This document shows, one piece after another, positions 1-11,401 of a stretch of DNA of 64,000 nucleotides. The translations under genes were made by a program, and so were the position numbers. The stretch is from Plenodomus lindquistii (Eukaryota > Ascomycota > Dothideomycetes > Pleosporales > Leptosphaeriaceae). The notes under the pieces were generated by a model, which did not search any database, was not told the DNA's origin, and saw nothing but the letters and a program-made list of their open reading frames with translations. The stretch lies in NCBI GenBank assembly GCA_025504975.1, contig JANUWI010000013.1, positions 1,116,001 through 1,180,000 on the forward strand. Reading direction: 5' to 3'. Within the stretch, counting starts at the first letter, position 1, and the number at the start of each line of letters is the position of its first letter.

Positions 1-1767
1 GAAAAGGCGCGACGTACAAGCTCTTCAAGGGCAATGACACCGCAGGCAACGCATACGCCGGAGCCGCGATGAGCCAGGAATACCAAGGGACTGGGAAAGT
101 CCTCGAGCAGTACTGGTTTCTGCGCGACGGGGAAACAGGCATGCATGTTTTTGCACGTGCAAAGTACAGTAATTCCCAAGTACCAAGTGGCGGTGACTTG
201 GGCGAGTTCCGCCAACTCTTCCGACCAAGCGCGTCAGTGTGGACGCATCTGTCATCGACGGATGAAATGTATGCGCCGCTGCCAGACACGACCGGTGCGC
301 CGGTTGTGCAGGATGCGACCTGGGATGTTTCAAGCAAGAACGATTCATATGTGAAGCAGATGTCAGACTTCTTTACCAAATACATGTTCAGCGAAGACTG
401 GCGCGATCAGACTGTACACGGAATGTATGCTGATGGGAGCAAGAGCTCGGATGGATCGACGTTTGGCGCCTGGCTGGTGATGAATACGAAGGATACCTAC
501 TTCAATGGACCGACGCACTCGGATCTGACAGTCGATGGAATCGTTTACAACTACCTGGTTTCGAACCATCATGGTAATGGCGTCCCTGAGATGGTGGACG
601 GCTTTGATCGTACCTTTGGCCCCGTAAGTCTCCAATGTGCGATTACCGATCGACAGCTGACCCAGGATGTAGCAATATTACTACTTCAACAAAGGCGCAA
701 AAGGTGCGTCATTGCAACAGCTTCGTAGCGATGCGGCAAAAACCGTGTCGACTGATTGGGCCAAATTCTACGATTCCATCGCTCAGTACGTGCCCAACCT
801 GGTGCCGTCTTCTGGTCGCGGTACATTTAAAGGCGCCATCACTCTTCCAAAGGGTGCTACACGTGCGCTTGCCGTTCTGGCGCTTAGCGGTGTTGATTAC
901 CAGGATAACAATATGGACGACAAAGCGTACCAATACTGGGGCGACGTCGATGCGTCCGGCAGCGTTTCCATTCCGTCTGTCAAGGCAGGAACCTATCGGT
1001 TGACTGTCTATGCCGATGGCATCTTCGGGCAATATGAGCAAGACGATGTGGTGATCAAAGCGGGCGCAACTGCAACAGCAAGCGCTACCTGGACCGCAGA
1101 GTCCGCAGGAACTGAACTCTGGCGTATCGGTACGCCGGACAAGAGCAGTGGCGAGTTTCGCCATGGCAATGAAAAGGACACATCGAAGCCGCTACAGCCA
1201 CGTCAGTATCGTCTTTACTGGGCCGTACACGACTTCGTCAAGGACTTCCCGAACGGTGTCAAGTACAAGGTGGGAACATCAAGCCTAAAAGACCTCAACT
1301 ACGTCCACTGGAGCGTTTTTGGAGGGAAGGGAAACTCCATTCGGCCGGACCCATACTATACCAATGTTAACAACTGGACGCTTACATTCGACTTGGAACA
1401 AGCGCAGATTTCGAACAAGTCATCTGCAACCTTCACTGTCCAGCTCGCTGGTGTCAAAACGTCGGCTGGAAATAACGACGAAGCTGGTGGAAAAGCTTGG
1501 GAGGATCTCCCTTACAACGTAGTCGTCAATGGAAAGCAGCTTGATGCCTGGACGATCCCGAGTCAGCATTCCTCCAGTTGCGCGGCGAGAAGCTCAGCTG
1601 GTTGCTATACCACGGGTCATAAGTTCAAATTCGATGCAAAGACACTCAAGGCCGGTGCGAATGAAATGATTCTGAGTCTTCCGGCCAGGGCTACGGCGCC
1701 TGAGAGCGCGGTGTTGACGGAGAGCGTCTATTTGCAGTATGATGCGTTACGGCTCGAGGTAGCATGA
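1..1767 (+). CDS. Rhamnogalacturonan lyase, PL4 family (5' partial)
   Basis: Probable secreted enzyme that cleaves the rhamnogalacturonan I backbone of pectin by beta-elimination. The window opens inside the gene, so the signal peptide and start are missing. Exon 3..623 runs in frame from base 3. A 49-bp intron (624..672, GTAAGT...GTAG) joins GFDRTFGP to QYYYFNKGAKG, and exon 673..1767 continues to the stop. The visible 571 residues show the end of the catalytic domain, then an FnIII-like segment (GRGTFKGAITLPKGATRAL), then a C-terminal CBM-like beta domain (ELWRIGTPDKSSGEF, LYWAVHDFVKDFPNGV). This order is typical of the longer RglB-type fungal PL4 enzymes of about 650 residues. Assignment to the RglB rather than RglA branch is inference. 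The stop lies 165 bp from the convergent MFS gene. Confidence 0.88.
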
Positions 1768-1932
1768 GCAGTAGTAGAGCGTCTTATTGAGTGACATGAG
1801 GAATGAAACAGCTCTACTTTGATATATCTGAGAAAGCTCACCGGTGCCCTTGATGTTCGAGGTTCATGTCTCATCGTTTGAGCTTATACTGTCGCAGGAA
1901 AAAGCTTCCAATGAAGGCAATACCGGAACAGC

Positions 1933-3636
1933 TTAGAGAGAGTACTGTGCAAAGTCAGTGCATATGATTTCCCGGGTGGGAGATGGCATACCGTGTGTCC
2001 ATGTCAAGGCATCAATGTACGACCCCAACACAACTTTGGCTATGCCTGACTTGGCTCTGTCGATATAGTGAACGTCCGACACGGCGTGTTCGATGATCTT
2101 GCGTTTTGTGTGGCCCGTGAAGCCAAGGTGAGTCAGCCTATGATCCAGTCCAGATCTCAACGTGCTCCGCAAGACAGCGCTCACTCCAGCCATGCCAGAA
2201 AGTGCGCCTATAGCGGACGCCAGATAGAGTGCGGAAGCAGCGACAGCGACTTGTGATTGATCAACACTAGCCTGAACACTGATGAATAGAGCCGATTGGA
2301 CTATCCCCATACCAAAACCTCCGGGGAAGATGTACAAAGACTCGAACCAACTCGTGTTTCCATGCCAACGTAGGATCAGTAATAAGTATGCACTCGATGA
2401 GACAATTGTGGCCCCCAGAATGAGTGCTTTGTAACGTCCTGTACGTTTGATCATCGCCCCCGAAAGGATACCACCAATTGCATTCCCGACAACGGCTGGG
2501 ACGAGGTGAGCTCCCGCAACAGTGTTTGTGGCACCTGCGGTCGTCTGGAAGTAGAGAGGGACCGCAAACATGAGTCCAATTTGGGCTGCGCCTTGGAATA
2601 TCATGACGAACGCCGAGAGTACAACGTCTCGATGCTGTAATAACGACAACGGTACTATAGGTTCGCTAGCAAGCCATGCTTCCGTAGCTACAAAAAGAGC
2701 ACCGAACAGAGCTGCACCAGAGAATAGTAGTGCGATCATTGGGGAGTTCCAAGCCACGCGATCGCCGCCGATTTCGAGGGGAAAGAGGAGGCCAAGAATA
2801 CTGAGGGTCAACATCAGAGCTCCGATAAAATCGATACGAGCTAGCTTGCTCTTGCTAGAGGTCTCAAGAAGATATTTCTGTGTGCGGGAGGGGATTGTGA
2901 TGCCAACGAGCACAATGGCCAGGACTGCAAGAGGAACTTGCCCAGAAAAAGAACATCGCCAGCCGATAGTGTCAGCGAGCCAGCCGCCTATTGGCCCACC
3001 AATGCTACGGCCTGTAGTCGCGGCGATGTTGACATAGGAACGCCAGGTAGCCACTTCCCGGAGAGACACAAGATCTGTGATGAGAATGGAGACAAGCGTG
3101 GTCATTCCGCTTGAACCGGCGCCTGAGATAACACGGCCTGCAATCAAGGTCGGCATCGACGTGCCAACTCCCACCAGTCCACAGCCGATTCCAAACAGCG
3201 CATATGCTACAATGAGTAGCGATTTGCGGCCATATACGTCGCTTAGTTTACCATAGAGCGGAAGAGTCGCTGCTTGTGTGAGAGCGAAGCTGGTGAGCAG
3301 CCAGCTGGAGTCGTGGAGCGCATTGAACTCAGATGCAATGATTGGATGCGTGGCCATGATCAATGATGAATCCGCATTAGCGATGAAGGTACCGATCAAT
3401 AGCACGCCAACTATCCGACCAACAGACACGGCTGGTGAGGGCGTGAGAGGAGTAGAAGATTCGAGCAGAGTTTCTTCATCGCAGGTTTTGGATACTGCCG
3501 AGTTGTGCGGAACATCGGAACCATTGTTCGATGCATCGTTGGATGTAAGAGCGGGAACTGCTGCAATAGATTCCTGTTCGGGCTGGACGAAAAGTGGGGT
3601 CCGTTCCGTACTGTGACTGCCTTTCGTCGGGCTCAT
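1933..3636 (-). CDS. MFS transporter, DHA2-like (basic amino acid / drug type)
   Basis: Single-exon gene for a 567-residue membrane protein. The first 70 residues are a hydrophilic, Ser/Thr-rich cytosolic tail, followed by many hydrophobic segments consistent with about 14 helices. An MFS motif A (LYGKLSDVYGRKSLL) lies near residues 127-141, and an antiporter-type segment (GRVISGAGSSGMTTLV) comes later. FIANADSSLIMATHPII in the first helix is typical of the DHA2 group, which includes fungal Vba/Fnx1 vacuolar amino acid transporters and multidrug exporters. The substrate cannot be read from sequence. The start ATG at 3636 opens MSPTKGSHSTERTPLF. It is convergent with the lyase gene. Confidence 0.88.
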   Translation of the reverse strand: MSPTKGSHSTERTPLFVQPEQESIAAVPALTSNDASNNGSDVPHNSAVSKTCDEETLLESSTPLTPSPAVSVGRIVGVLLIGTFIANADSSLIMATHPIIASEFNALHDSSWLLTSFALTQAATLPLYGKLSDVYGRKSLLIVAYALFGIGCGLVGVGTSMPTLIAGRVISGAGSSGMTTLVSILITDLVSLREVATWRSYVNIAATTGRSIGGPIGGWLADTIGWRCSFSGQVPLAVLAIVLVGITIPSRTQKYLLETSSKSKLARIDFIGALMLTLSILGLLFPLEIGGDRVAWNSPMIALLFSGAALFGALFVATEAWLASEPIVPLSLLQHRDVVLSAFVMIFQGAAQIGLMFAVPLYFQTTAGATNTVAGAHLVPAVVGNAIGGILSGAMIKRTGRYKALILGATIVSSSAYLLLILRWHGNTSWFESLYIFPGGFGMGIVQSALFISVQASVDQSQVAVAASALYLASAIGALSGMAGVSAVLRSTLRSGLDHRLTHLGFTGHTKRKIIEHAVSDVHYIDRAKSGIAKVVLGSYIDALTWTHGMPSPTREIICTDFAQYSL

Positions 3637-4312
3637 GGTGGCTTAATGGTAGAAGGGCACGAGAACATGTGAGAACAGACCGATTTATAGTGAGGAAACC
3701 ATTGTTGCCGACATAACTCCTATCAGAAAGAATTTGCTAACAAGTTTGTCGGAGTATGTCAATGACTCTGCATCGCTTTTACCGGTGTTGCGAGGCCAGG
3801 TCCGGATTGCGTTATCGGAACCTTGAGTAACGCGATCACAACTCCACCAGAGCCTCAACAGCTAAAAATTGTACATCAGCTGCATGATACTGTACAGCCA
3901 GCCCCTGCACAACTCAGATCAAGCTCCCGGCGCCATTCGCGGCGAGGACTGGCTCACAAGACCTGGCGGGCGCGTCTCACGCAGGAAAAATCGCTCAAGT
4001 TAACATGTCGTGAAGAGAGCACCGAGTAAGAAATCGATCTGATACACGAGTTCGTTGTGTGCAAGTAAGGACATGAAGTATGCGGTGTGATTACGAGAGG
4101 ACATCGCACCTGAGCGCGAAAATAACGCGAATCCCTGCCTAGCGCGTCACGTGTGATGAGTGTACCCAACAGCTGGAGATGCGTCGAGTAAGTCCCTGCA
4201 CAACCTCTGCACTACAAAGTCACAAAGTGTCATCTTCGCATTTATTATGACTTCATATCCACCATTTACTAATGAGATGTCGAGATCAACAGCAGTCGCT
4301 CATCACCACACC
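3637..4312. other. Intergenic spacer
   Basis: 676 bp upstream of the MFS gene and downstream of the NmrA-like gene. Only short, unsupported reading frames are present; I see no RNA gene or repeat. Confidence 0.5.
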
Positions 4313-5230
4313 CTACTGCAGGCTCTCCACCACAGCCTTGACCACATCGTCCAGCTTCTCCTCGCTCCATGCCAAATTCGCTGGGTTCTGCTTGATCTTC
4401 TCCTGATAGTTCCCACCAGTCCCCTCAAGCATGTGCGTCAGGTAGAATTCGCTAACAAACGCAATGGGATTACCATTCGCAACTTCCTCTCGCGAGCCAG
4501 CGATAACCCTATCAGCATCCAACACAGTTATATCCCAATCACTCTCCTGTGAGCCTGTCACACGAATAGCGCTCTCTAGTATCTCACGTTGAGTCAGCTC
4601 AAAGGAGCTGAAATACGCAGGGCTGTTCTGGAACTTCTCCAACTGCGACTCGGGCAAGGCAAGCAAATCGGCAACGCCCTTGCCCACGCGGTCTAGAGTT
4701 GAGGTGTTGAACTTTGCTTCTGCGCCTTTGTACAGGCTGGCTTTCCTGTTCTTGATGTCGATGCCCCAGGTTCCTTTCTTTAGGGACCAGTCAAACCATG
4801 GGTTGTTAATGATGGCGATCCAACTCATGCCGAGCTCTTCGATCAGATCCCGGTACTGCTTTTTCATCGACATGATGTGAAAAGTCTTCGCGAACGGTGC
4901 GTAAATGTCCGAGCCGAACTCAATGGGGAGAATGTACCGGACTCCTGCTTTGGCAGCTGCCTTGATGAGGGGTGACTGCTGATCGGTACCAAAGATCCCG
5001 AGTTGCAGAATGAGAACGTCTTGTCCTGTCAGGGCGGAGACAAGGAAGGCTTCGTCATTGTAGTCGCCTTTCTTAAGGTTGACATCGGAGGGGAAGGTCG
5101 CATCAGATTCAGTACGACTTATTACCGTGAGGGTGTGAATCGCAGCTTTGCGGAGAGCCGAGAGAGTAGGTGTGCCTACGGTGCCGCTTGCGCCTGCGAG
5201 AGCGATCTTGCGGCCTTGCTGAGAAGACAT
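4313..5230 (-). CDS. NmrA-like / isoflavone reductase-like NAD(P)-binding protein
   Basis: Intronless gene of 305 residues, starting at ATG 5230 (MSSQQGRKIALAGASG). The reading frame stays open upstream to 5377, but the N-terminal Rossmann glycine motif GASGTVG at residues 12-18 fits the shorter start. The family is atypical short-chain dehydrogenases: a Rossmann fold binding NAD(P) with a divergent active site. Members act as secondary-metabolite reductases (isoflavone reductase-like, CipA-like) or as redox sensors such as NmrA. Supporting segments are DVLILQLGIFGTDQQSPLI and VRYILPIEFGSDIYAPF, characteristic of fungal NmrA-like proteins. Substrate is unknown. The neighbouring MFS exporter is on the same strand, but two genes do not establish a cluster. 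Confidence 0.85.
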   Translation of the reverse strand: MSSQQGRKIALAGASGTVGTPTLSALRKAAIHTLTVISRTESDATFPSDVNLKKGDYNDEAFLVSALTGQDVLILQLGIFGTDQQSPLIKAAAKAGVRYILPIEFGSDIYAPFAKTFHIMSMKKQYRDLIEELGMSWIAIINNPWFDWSLKKGTWGIDIKNRKASLYKGAEAKFNTSTLDRVGKGVADLLALPESQLEKFQNSPAYFSSFELTQREILESAIRVTGSQESDWDITVLDADRVIAGSREEVANGNPIAFVSEFYLTHMLEGTGGNYQEKIKQNPANLAWSEEKLDDVVKAVVESLQ

Positions 5231-6582
5231 ATTGCAAAGGTTTGTGGAGAAAATGTTGACTGGGTGTTGTTGGGAGTCGAGTCTAATGTGTGTTCGTGCA
5301 CTGAAGCAGCGCGCGCCATGGTTTTTATGTCTGAACCTGTGTTTCGCAGGTCGTGGAACAATCCTACGTAGATGCATTGCACAAAATCAATGACCCTTGC
5401 GAAATGGACTTTCGTCCGCAGTGTGCCCTGTCACTCTGATGGAGCTCACAGCATGGACGTTTTGCTTTGTCATTTAGTCATAGATGTCTGATGTGTTGTT
5501 TCGCGGTCGCGACGTTTTAAAGACCGAAGCTTATCAAGTGTGTTACTTGCTACAAGGGTCCGGTGAATCAACCATGCCAATTGTCCAACTTGAGCCAGCC
5601 AATCCACTTTTTGAGCATGTATGATGTTGTGGCTTACATATGAATGGACGCCTTATGATGATAAAAGCCCGTTGGGACTAGCGCCACAAATCGCCACGGA
5701 GTATAATGTGAACGGACGAATATTGTCAAGTCCAGCAATGATATCCCCTAGGATTGTGTATGGGTTTAACAGCCTCGTAGTACCTTCAACCTTCGATACC
5801 TGCATGATCTCAACACCATAGCTTTCGCATCACGCCCACCACGTTAATTTCCATATTTAACACCATGAAACCTTGACCAAAGCAAACGCTTTCCTCGTCT
5901 TATCTTTCTCTTTTTAAAGCTGGTCGTTTCCGTACCAGACTTATATAGAGCCGCACGTAGCAGCAGTAGAAATCAACGGTCGCCAACGTCGAATATCCTC
6001 ATCCTTACTACATTCCTTGACTGCATCCTGTGGGGTTTTTGACGAGTAACGTAGAAGATGGACCACATGGTACTGCATGTTTCATATAAATATGCTTCGG
6101 TCATCTTTATCGTAGGTGCCAGCTGCAATGCGCTTCCATTCAGAAGCCGCAGATGCCTACAATGTATAGACGGTGATCATTTCTGGACAAAGACACACCA
6201 AAAATGAGGATTTCCCTACTCGAGCTTAGTGAGAAAGATTGATGATCTCCTCGAATAATTCGGTCTCATCAATGCGTGCGTTCAGTCAACTACCGGTCGA
6301 CGAATGTGGATGCGGATAAAGTACAAATTGTAGTACTCAATTTAGAAACATCACACATCATGAACCAAACCCCACATCAGTCGTGCTCCTCAAAAGCCCC
6401 GCGAAGTCAATATATGCACTCAATTATGACTTAGAATAGATAATACCTAGATTAAGAAGCTGCACCAAACGCTTGTGTGGACCTAAATCATTCCCACCAC
6501 CTCTATTTATAGCAGTTCCGTTAGCTTTATGTTCATGTCAGGTTGAAGAAAGTCTCGTATTTGATCACTGAAAAGACTAAAA
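5231..6582. other. Intergenic region with TATA-like element and a tiny frame
   Basis: 1.35 kb between the NmrA-like and lectin genes. An isolated TATA-like element (TTATATAG, about 5940-5948) is followed by a 49-codon open frame 6058..6207 (+), beginning MDHMVLHV and carrying three Cys. Nothing else supports it as a gene. The rest shows no recognisable coding sequence or repeat. Confidence 0.4.
6504..6511 (+). promoter_or_regulatory. TATA-like element of the lectin gene
   Basis: TATTTATA sits 72 bp upstream of the lectin ATG, a plausible TATA box distance. No other motif nearby is assigned. Confidence 0.4.
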
Positions 6583-7139
6583 ATGCTGACTACTACGATC
6601 TTCACGCTTGCGCTCGCCGCGACTGGCTTCGCCCAACTTCTCCCCGATGGCTACCGCAGAGTCTACATCACATCGAAACAAGACACGAAATATGTCATTG
6701 TACCAAAAGGTAGAACAGCTGGAAACACCCTCGTCGTGTAAGTTCCACACCTTGATACACTCCCAGTCACTCACGCAGCATATTTAGTCAAAGCATAACG
6801 TCCAAGCCGGAGCAACAATGGTACATCAAAGCCAACGCAACCAGTATCCAACTCGCCGACACTACACTCTGCATGGACGCCGGACCCAAGAGCGGCTGGA
6901 AAGACATGGCGAACGTTTACCTGCGAGAGTGCGCAAATACTGAGCAGCAAAAGTGGGTTGCGCAGGCTGACGGAAGGATCTCGCTCCAAGCATCGACAGG
7001 CACACAGCAATGTCTTGATCTGCAGTATTTGAGGGCGACGCAGAATAATCCGGTAGGGCTTTACAACTGTGCCGGTCTTGGAAACACTGGAGCGGCGGAC
7101 AAGGGGATTAATTGGCCGTTGCAGAATGCGACTGTCTAA
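6583..7139 (+). CDS. Small secreted ricin-B-like lectin
   Basis: Two exons, 6583..6737 and 6788..7139, joined across a 50-bp intron (GTAAGT...TTTAG) give 168 residues. The first 17 residues (MLTTTIFTLALAATGFA) form a clear signal peptide before QLLPDGYRR. The mature protein resembles one beta-trefoil ricin-B lectin domain: QQWYIKANATSIQL, CMDAGPKSGWKDMANVYLR, EQQKWVAQ and CLDLQYL follow the repeated Q-x-W and C-x-D pattern. Such domains bind carbohydrate. Small secreted members may act as lectins or host-interaction proteins, but no toxin or enzyme domain is visible, so function is open. Without the intron the first frame stops at once after LVV, which supports the splice. A TATA-like element precedes the gene. 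Confidence 0.85.
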
Positions 7140-7390
7140 GATTGGGTGTTAGTCGTCTGGCGTGCGGTCACAATTCATGTCTGTATGGGAAATACTGGCA
7201 AGATGCTTATTCTGAGTGGTAAAATGTATCAAGCTTGAAATTCATACATGCTACGTATTTATGCACTCAAAGAGGGATGGGTAGGATTGAAAAAATGGAT
7301 GTGAGATGCTTGACAAACGGGGGCGTGACGGTGGACGCCTCGACTCCACATAACGCCAATTCATGGACGAGGACACTAAGCTGTAAATAC

Positions 7391-8456
7391 TTAGGGCCGC
7401 TCAGGCGCTGGTAATGCCGATGGAAATAGAGGATAGCCACTAGTGGCAGCCAAGATAGGGGAGCCAGGAGACTCTTCACTGGCCTCATCGTCGAGATCCA
7501 CAATGACGCGTCGAAGAATACTTCGCAAAGCATCGACATGATTCAAAGCCTCGAGAAGCCCAGCCCATCCTCCTTCACCTGACGATGGTATCTCAAGATC
7601 AGCGAACAGAGACGATGTGTTCTCGGACAACTCGGAGGTCATGTCCGCAGAGTTGCGGTAAGATAGAGTAGTTGCGCGACCATAGACTTCCTGGCGGCGA
7701 GAGTAGTCGCCGTCGTCCCAAGAGAGGATACTAGAGTTCAACGAGGGTGAATCGATGCTGTCGGAAATGCTGAACGCGTGGTCGTGGACAAGCGAGCGCC
7801 CCGCGTCTGAGACTATGTCAGGCGATGGCTCGGAGGATTCCCATGAGTTGTTGTCGAAGTGAAGCTCCGGTTCAAAGGGAAGATTCCTCGAGACCGACTT
7901 GGTCCCAGTGCTGGAACCAGTGCTGGAAGTCATCAGCTAGGCTTGAGGTATCGGACAAGATGGACTGCGGAAAACCGTATGAGGCAGTTTCGAAAGTATC
8001 GAGTATGTGATCTTGTTCAATAAAATCTTCAGGTAAGGCATTGTCCAATCCCCAGATACTATTACGGCGTGAAGACAAAGGTGGTTCGGAGTGATTTCCA
8101 GGTAGCCGGTCATTATCGATGTTTGCTTCACCTTGATCATCTATTTCATCGGCCTCTTCATTGACGTAGCAGTTGTCACAGGGGTCTTGCAGAAGACTAT
8201 CAAATGATGATCCGCTCTCACTTTGCAGCGACGATGGCTCTGGGTTGTAGCGAGCGATGGTAATGTTGACAGTACCGTCATCTGCAACTGCGGTACCCAT
8301 TGTGAGCTCAATATCGACACCGTCGAGAAAGGTTACTACGATACGGCGAGCACAGGCACCGCCATCGAGTATTGTGACCGCGTTATGCGAAGACAACTCC
8401 CTATCTGTCGTGCTCTCCCGGAGACGTGCTCTGGATGCACTGGAGTCTTGAGACAT
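7391..8456 (-). CDS. Unrecognised acidic Ser/Asp-rich protein (probable intron)
   Basis: Two overlapping minus-strand frames form one probable gene. The first starts at ATG 8456 (MSQDSSASRARLR) and has a small ordered-looking segment (RIVVTFLDGVDIEL, DGTVNITIARYNPEP), then acidic low-complexity sequence. The second frame continues to the stop at 7391. A 46-bp intron at 7911..7956 (weak donor GTCCGA, branch-like CTGATGAC, acceptor TTCCAG) restores one 339-residue frame. Otherwise a frameshift must be assumed. The junction overlaps a tandem 12-bp duplication (TTCCAGCACTGG twice). I recognise no domain. The protein is likely soluble and intrinsically disordered. The intron model is inference. 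Confidence 0.5.
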
Positions 8457-8839
8457 AGTTGAAGTGGGGTTGCTATGTGGTCGTTCTGAGTAAATTCTCA
8501 GCGCTTTGTGAGGATTACTGGCTGTTTGTCTGGTCAATGTGTATTGTGCTTGCTGGATTGAAAGGTAAATCATGTTCGAGCTCCGTTATGTTAAGCTTTT
8601 CGAATCTCGTGTGAACGCACAACGTTCAGATATAGCGTAAAGTGCTTGGTGAGGTCAATAACAATGCTGGGTGTCGTTCAAAATGCGAGAACCATCAAGC
8701 GGACCATACGCACAATGGGAGGCTACCCAACAGTGTTATATCCATCTTCATAGGGCTTTTCATACTTGGGATGATTGCATGGCCATAATGGTATGGAAAT
8801 CCCAGAATCTTAGGTAGAATTTAGACACAGTCTTGGAGC
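8457..8839. other. Intergenic spacer
   Basis: 383 bp between the unknown acidic gene and the 3' end of acetoacetyl-CoA synthetase. I see only presumed promoter and 3' flank sequence. Confidence 0.5.
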
Positions 8840-11401
8840 TCACAACCTACTCCGGCCCTGCGTCTTCTCATTTCTCATTCGTTCTAGAACTTCCTCCACC
8901 TTGGCGAATTGCTCAAAGAACTTCAAACACTCTGGATTCGCCAATGTGCCGCTAGCCTTGATCGTTTTGCCAGATACAATTTGCTTGACTGGCAACTCAA
9001 CCTTCTTCAGATTGACAGTGGTCTAATTTGTGTTAAACAATGCGGCGTGGTGATTTCAGGATATGACTTACTGGGATATCCCACGTTTGAAATATGTAGC
9101 GTGGAACATGTCTTTGGCTCCTCTCTTGCCTGATTTTGATTTTGATCTTTTCCACCAAGGTCTCTGTGTACTCAAAGCCTTCGTTCATCTTCAGGAAAAG
9201 CATCACGCTCTCATCATTGTCGCTCGGCCTGCGTTGGCCAACGCAAATGCTATCGGCGACCTCAGGGAACCATGTCTCAATGACGCTGTAAATCTCCGCC
9301 GAGCCGAAGCGGACCCCGCTGGGATTGAGTACGCCGTCTGCGCGACCAAGAAAGAAGATCTGTCCAGTGGTGGGATGTCGCTCGATGAAGTCGCCATGAG
9401 TCCATACGTGTGGAAACCGTGCGTAGTAGGCGTTCTGATATCTCTCGCCGCTTTCATCGCCCCAGAAGAAGACGGGCTGATTGGGGAAAGAGGCAGTAGC
9501 TACAAGTTCACCTGGCTCACCGTGTGGCAGAGCCTGTCCAGGTCCGCTCTCGATAAGGCTGTCGTATACTTCTACTTTTGTACCCAGAGGTGGCGCTTGA
9601 CAGCCACCTACATAGAGAGGTAGAAGTGGACAGTCTAAGCCAAAGCAACCGGCAAGGTCCGTGCCACCGCTCGAGTTCACTAGATGTACAGATGTAGGAA
9701 ATCCGACGTCGTAGACCCATTCGAACTGCGAGTCCGACAAAACCATCCCAGTGGTACACAAGGTGCGAAGAGAGGAGAGATCAAAGATGTCGCGTGGCAC
9801 AATATCTCGCTTTTGAAGTTCCTGGAGGAAGCGTGGCGACGTGCCGAAATCGGTGACACGCTGTTCCTGGATAATACTGAGGAACGCTTTGGGCGATGGC
9901 AGGATCGGCGAGCCATCGTAGAGAATGCTGCGAGCACCGTAAAGTAGACATTGTGTCGACCCAAGGTACATAATCCAGCCAGTAGTCGTGTACTGTAGCA
10001 TTACGGTATCAGGGCCGCGATTGTGGTGAAGGAGCGATTCTTTCAAGACGCTTATCATAACGCCTCCGACCGAGTGGACAATGCACTTGGGCGTTCCAGT
10101 TGTCCCTGATGAGTAGACGATGAGAAATGGGTCGCGAAACGCTACCCTCTCAAAGGTGAGTTCTACATTGCCATTGGCGGCACCAAGGAAGCTGTTCAAC
10201 GTCACGACGCGTGACAAGCCAGCGATATCTGCCGGTTTCCCAGGGAAACGGGGCTGGACTACTACACCCTGGAATTCTGACACATTTTGCATGCCCTCGA
10301 CTATCTCCTTGATCTTCGGTCGAAGGTCGGTCGTCTTACCGTTGTACACAGTCCAGTCATCCACAAAGACATAGGCCGGTTTGATCTGGAGCAGGCGTTC
10401 AAGGATGCCCTTGGTTCCCATGTCTGTGCTGCTGGAGCTGAACAGGCCTCCCAGGCTCACGATAGCCATGAAGCAGGCAAAGGTATCGAAACTTGTACTG
10501 GCAACCACAGCAACGCGATCTCCTCGCCCTACGCCTTTTGCTCGGAGTGCGCTGGCAAGCAAGCCAACTTTTTGGCGCAACACGCCCCAACTCATATCTC
10601 GGACTTCAGTGTTGCCTTCACGTATCTCAGTCAAGGCAATCTTGTCGTCTTCTTTGTGTTTTGTGCTCTGTACAGAAGGATCTTCAGGTGATGCTGAGAA
10701 GAGTATGTTCTCTGCGAAATTTAGATACGTGCCCTCGAACCAGCGTGGTATTTGATCCATAGGTATGGATGTGTCGACAGCCTTGATTGTCAGCAACGCA
10801 GTCATCGATGCGGAGTGAGTTTGCGGTCTGCATACCTCTGTGAACGTTCCGCCGTAGATCAGGTTGCTAGTCGACCACATGTCCCGCCAGAAGTCGGTTC
10901 GCCTGTCGCCAATACTCCATTCATACAGTTCATTAAAGTTCTGCATTCCGTAGTCAGTAAGTTGCCACTTCCACGTTTCCAGCGGGCAGAAATCCGGGAA
11001 ACCGCATGTAAGCACGCTGTGATACGCCGATCAATGCCCTCGTTTCCTTGATACAGGGTCCAGCGACGTCTCAACGGGCGCTTATATCGAAAACGCAGCC
11101 GCGAGGGTGGTCAGCCATAGCGTTCGTGCAATCGTAAAAGTTCCTGGTTGCGACACCTGCAAGCGCTAGGGGCAGAAAGCTGAACGTTCGCTCCAGGAGA
11201 GCAGTGATAGCCAGGAGCTTGAACACAGTCGCCTTTCAAGGGTGGCATCCGGGTATTGAGAAAGCAGCTGAATTGTGACAAACTCACCTGCATGTTCAAG
11301 CCATGGTTCTTATTGGCGCGTTGCATGAACTTCCACATCGCTGTAGACTTGGGGTCTGGGTGCTCCCATAGCTTGCGAGGTAGTGGGTGATCTGAAGACA
11401 T
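8840..11401 (-). CDS. Acetoacetyl-CoA synthetase
   Basis: ANL-superfamily enzyme that activates acetoacetate with ATP and CoA to acetoacetyl-CoA, feeding ketone-body, leucine-derived and sterol carbon. Three exons on the minus strand: 11288..11401 (MSSDHPLPRKLWEHPD), 9072..10940 and 8840..9022. Introns are 347 bp and 49 bp (GTAAGT...TTAG), giving 721 residues. Evidence: N-terminal NFNELYEWSIGDRRTDFW (acetyl-CoA synthetase N domain), the adenylation P-loop YSSGTTGTPK, TTGWIMYL, NSSGGTDLAGCF, and the C-terminal hinge FFLGRADGVLNPSGVRFG. The catalytic lysine region VNLKKVELPVKQIVSGK appears only after the last intron is removed. The first intron is long for this window; the acceptor TGCAG|AACTTT is the one that restores the family N-terminus. 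Confidence 0.93.

Noticed and set aside
9063..9623. 186-codon plus-strand frame
   Set aside because: Lies wholly antisense to the conserved acetoacetyl-CoA synthetase exon.
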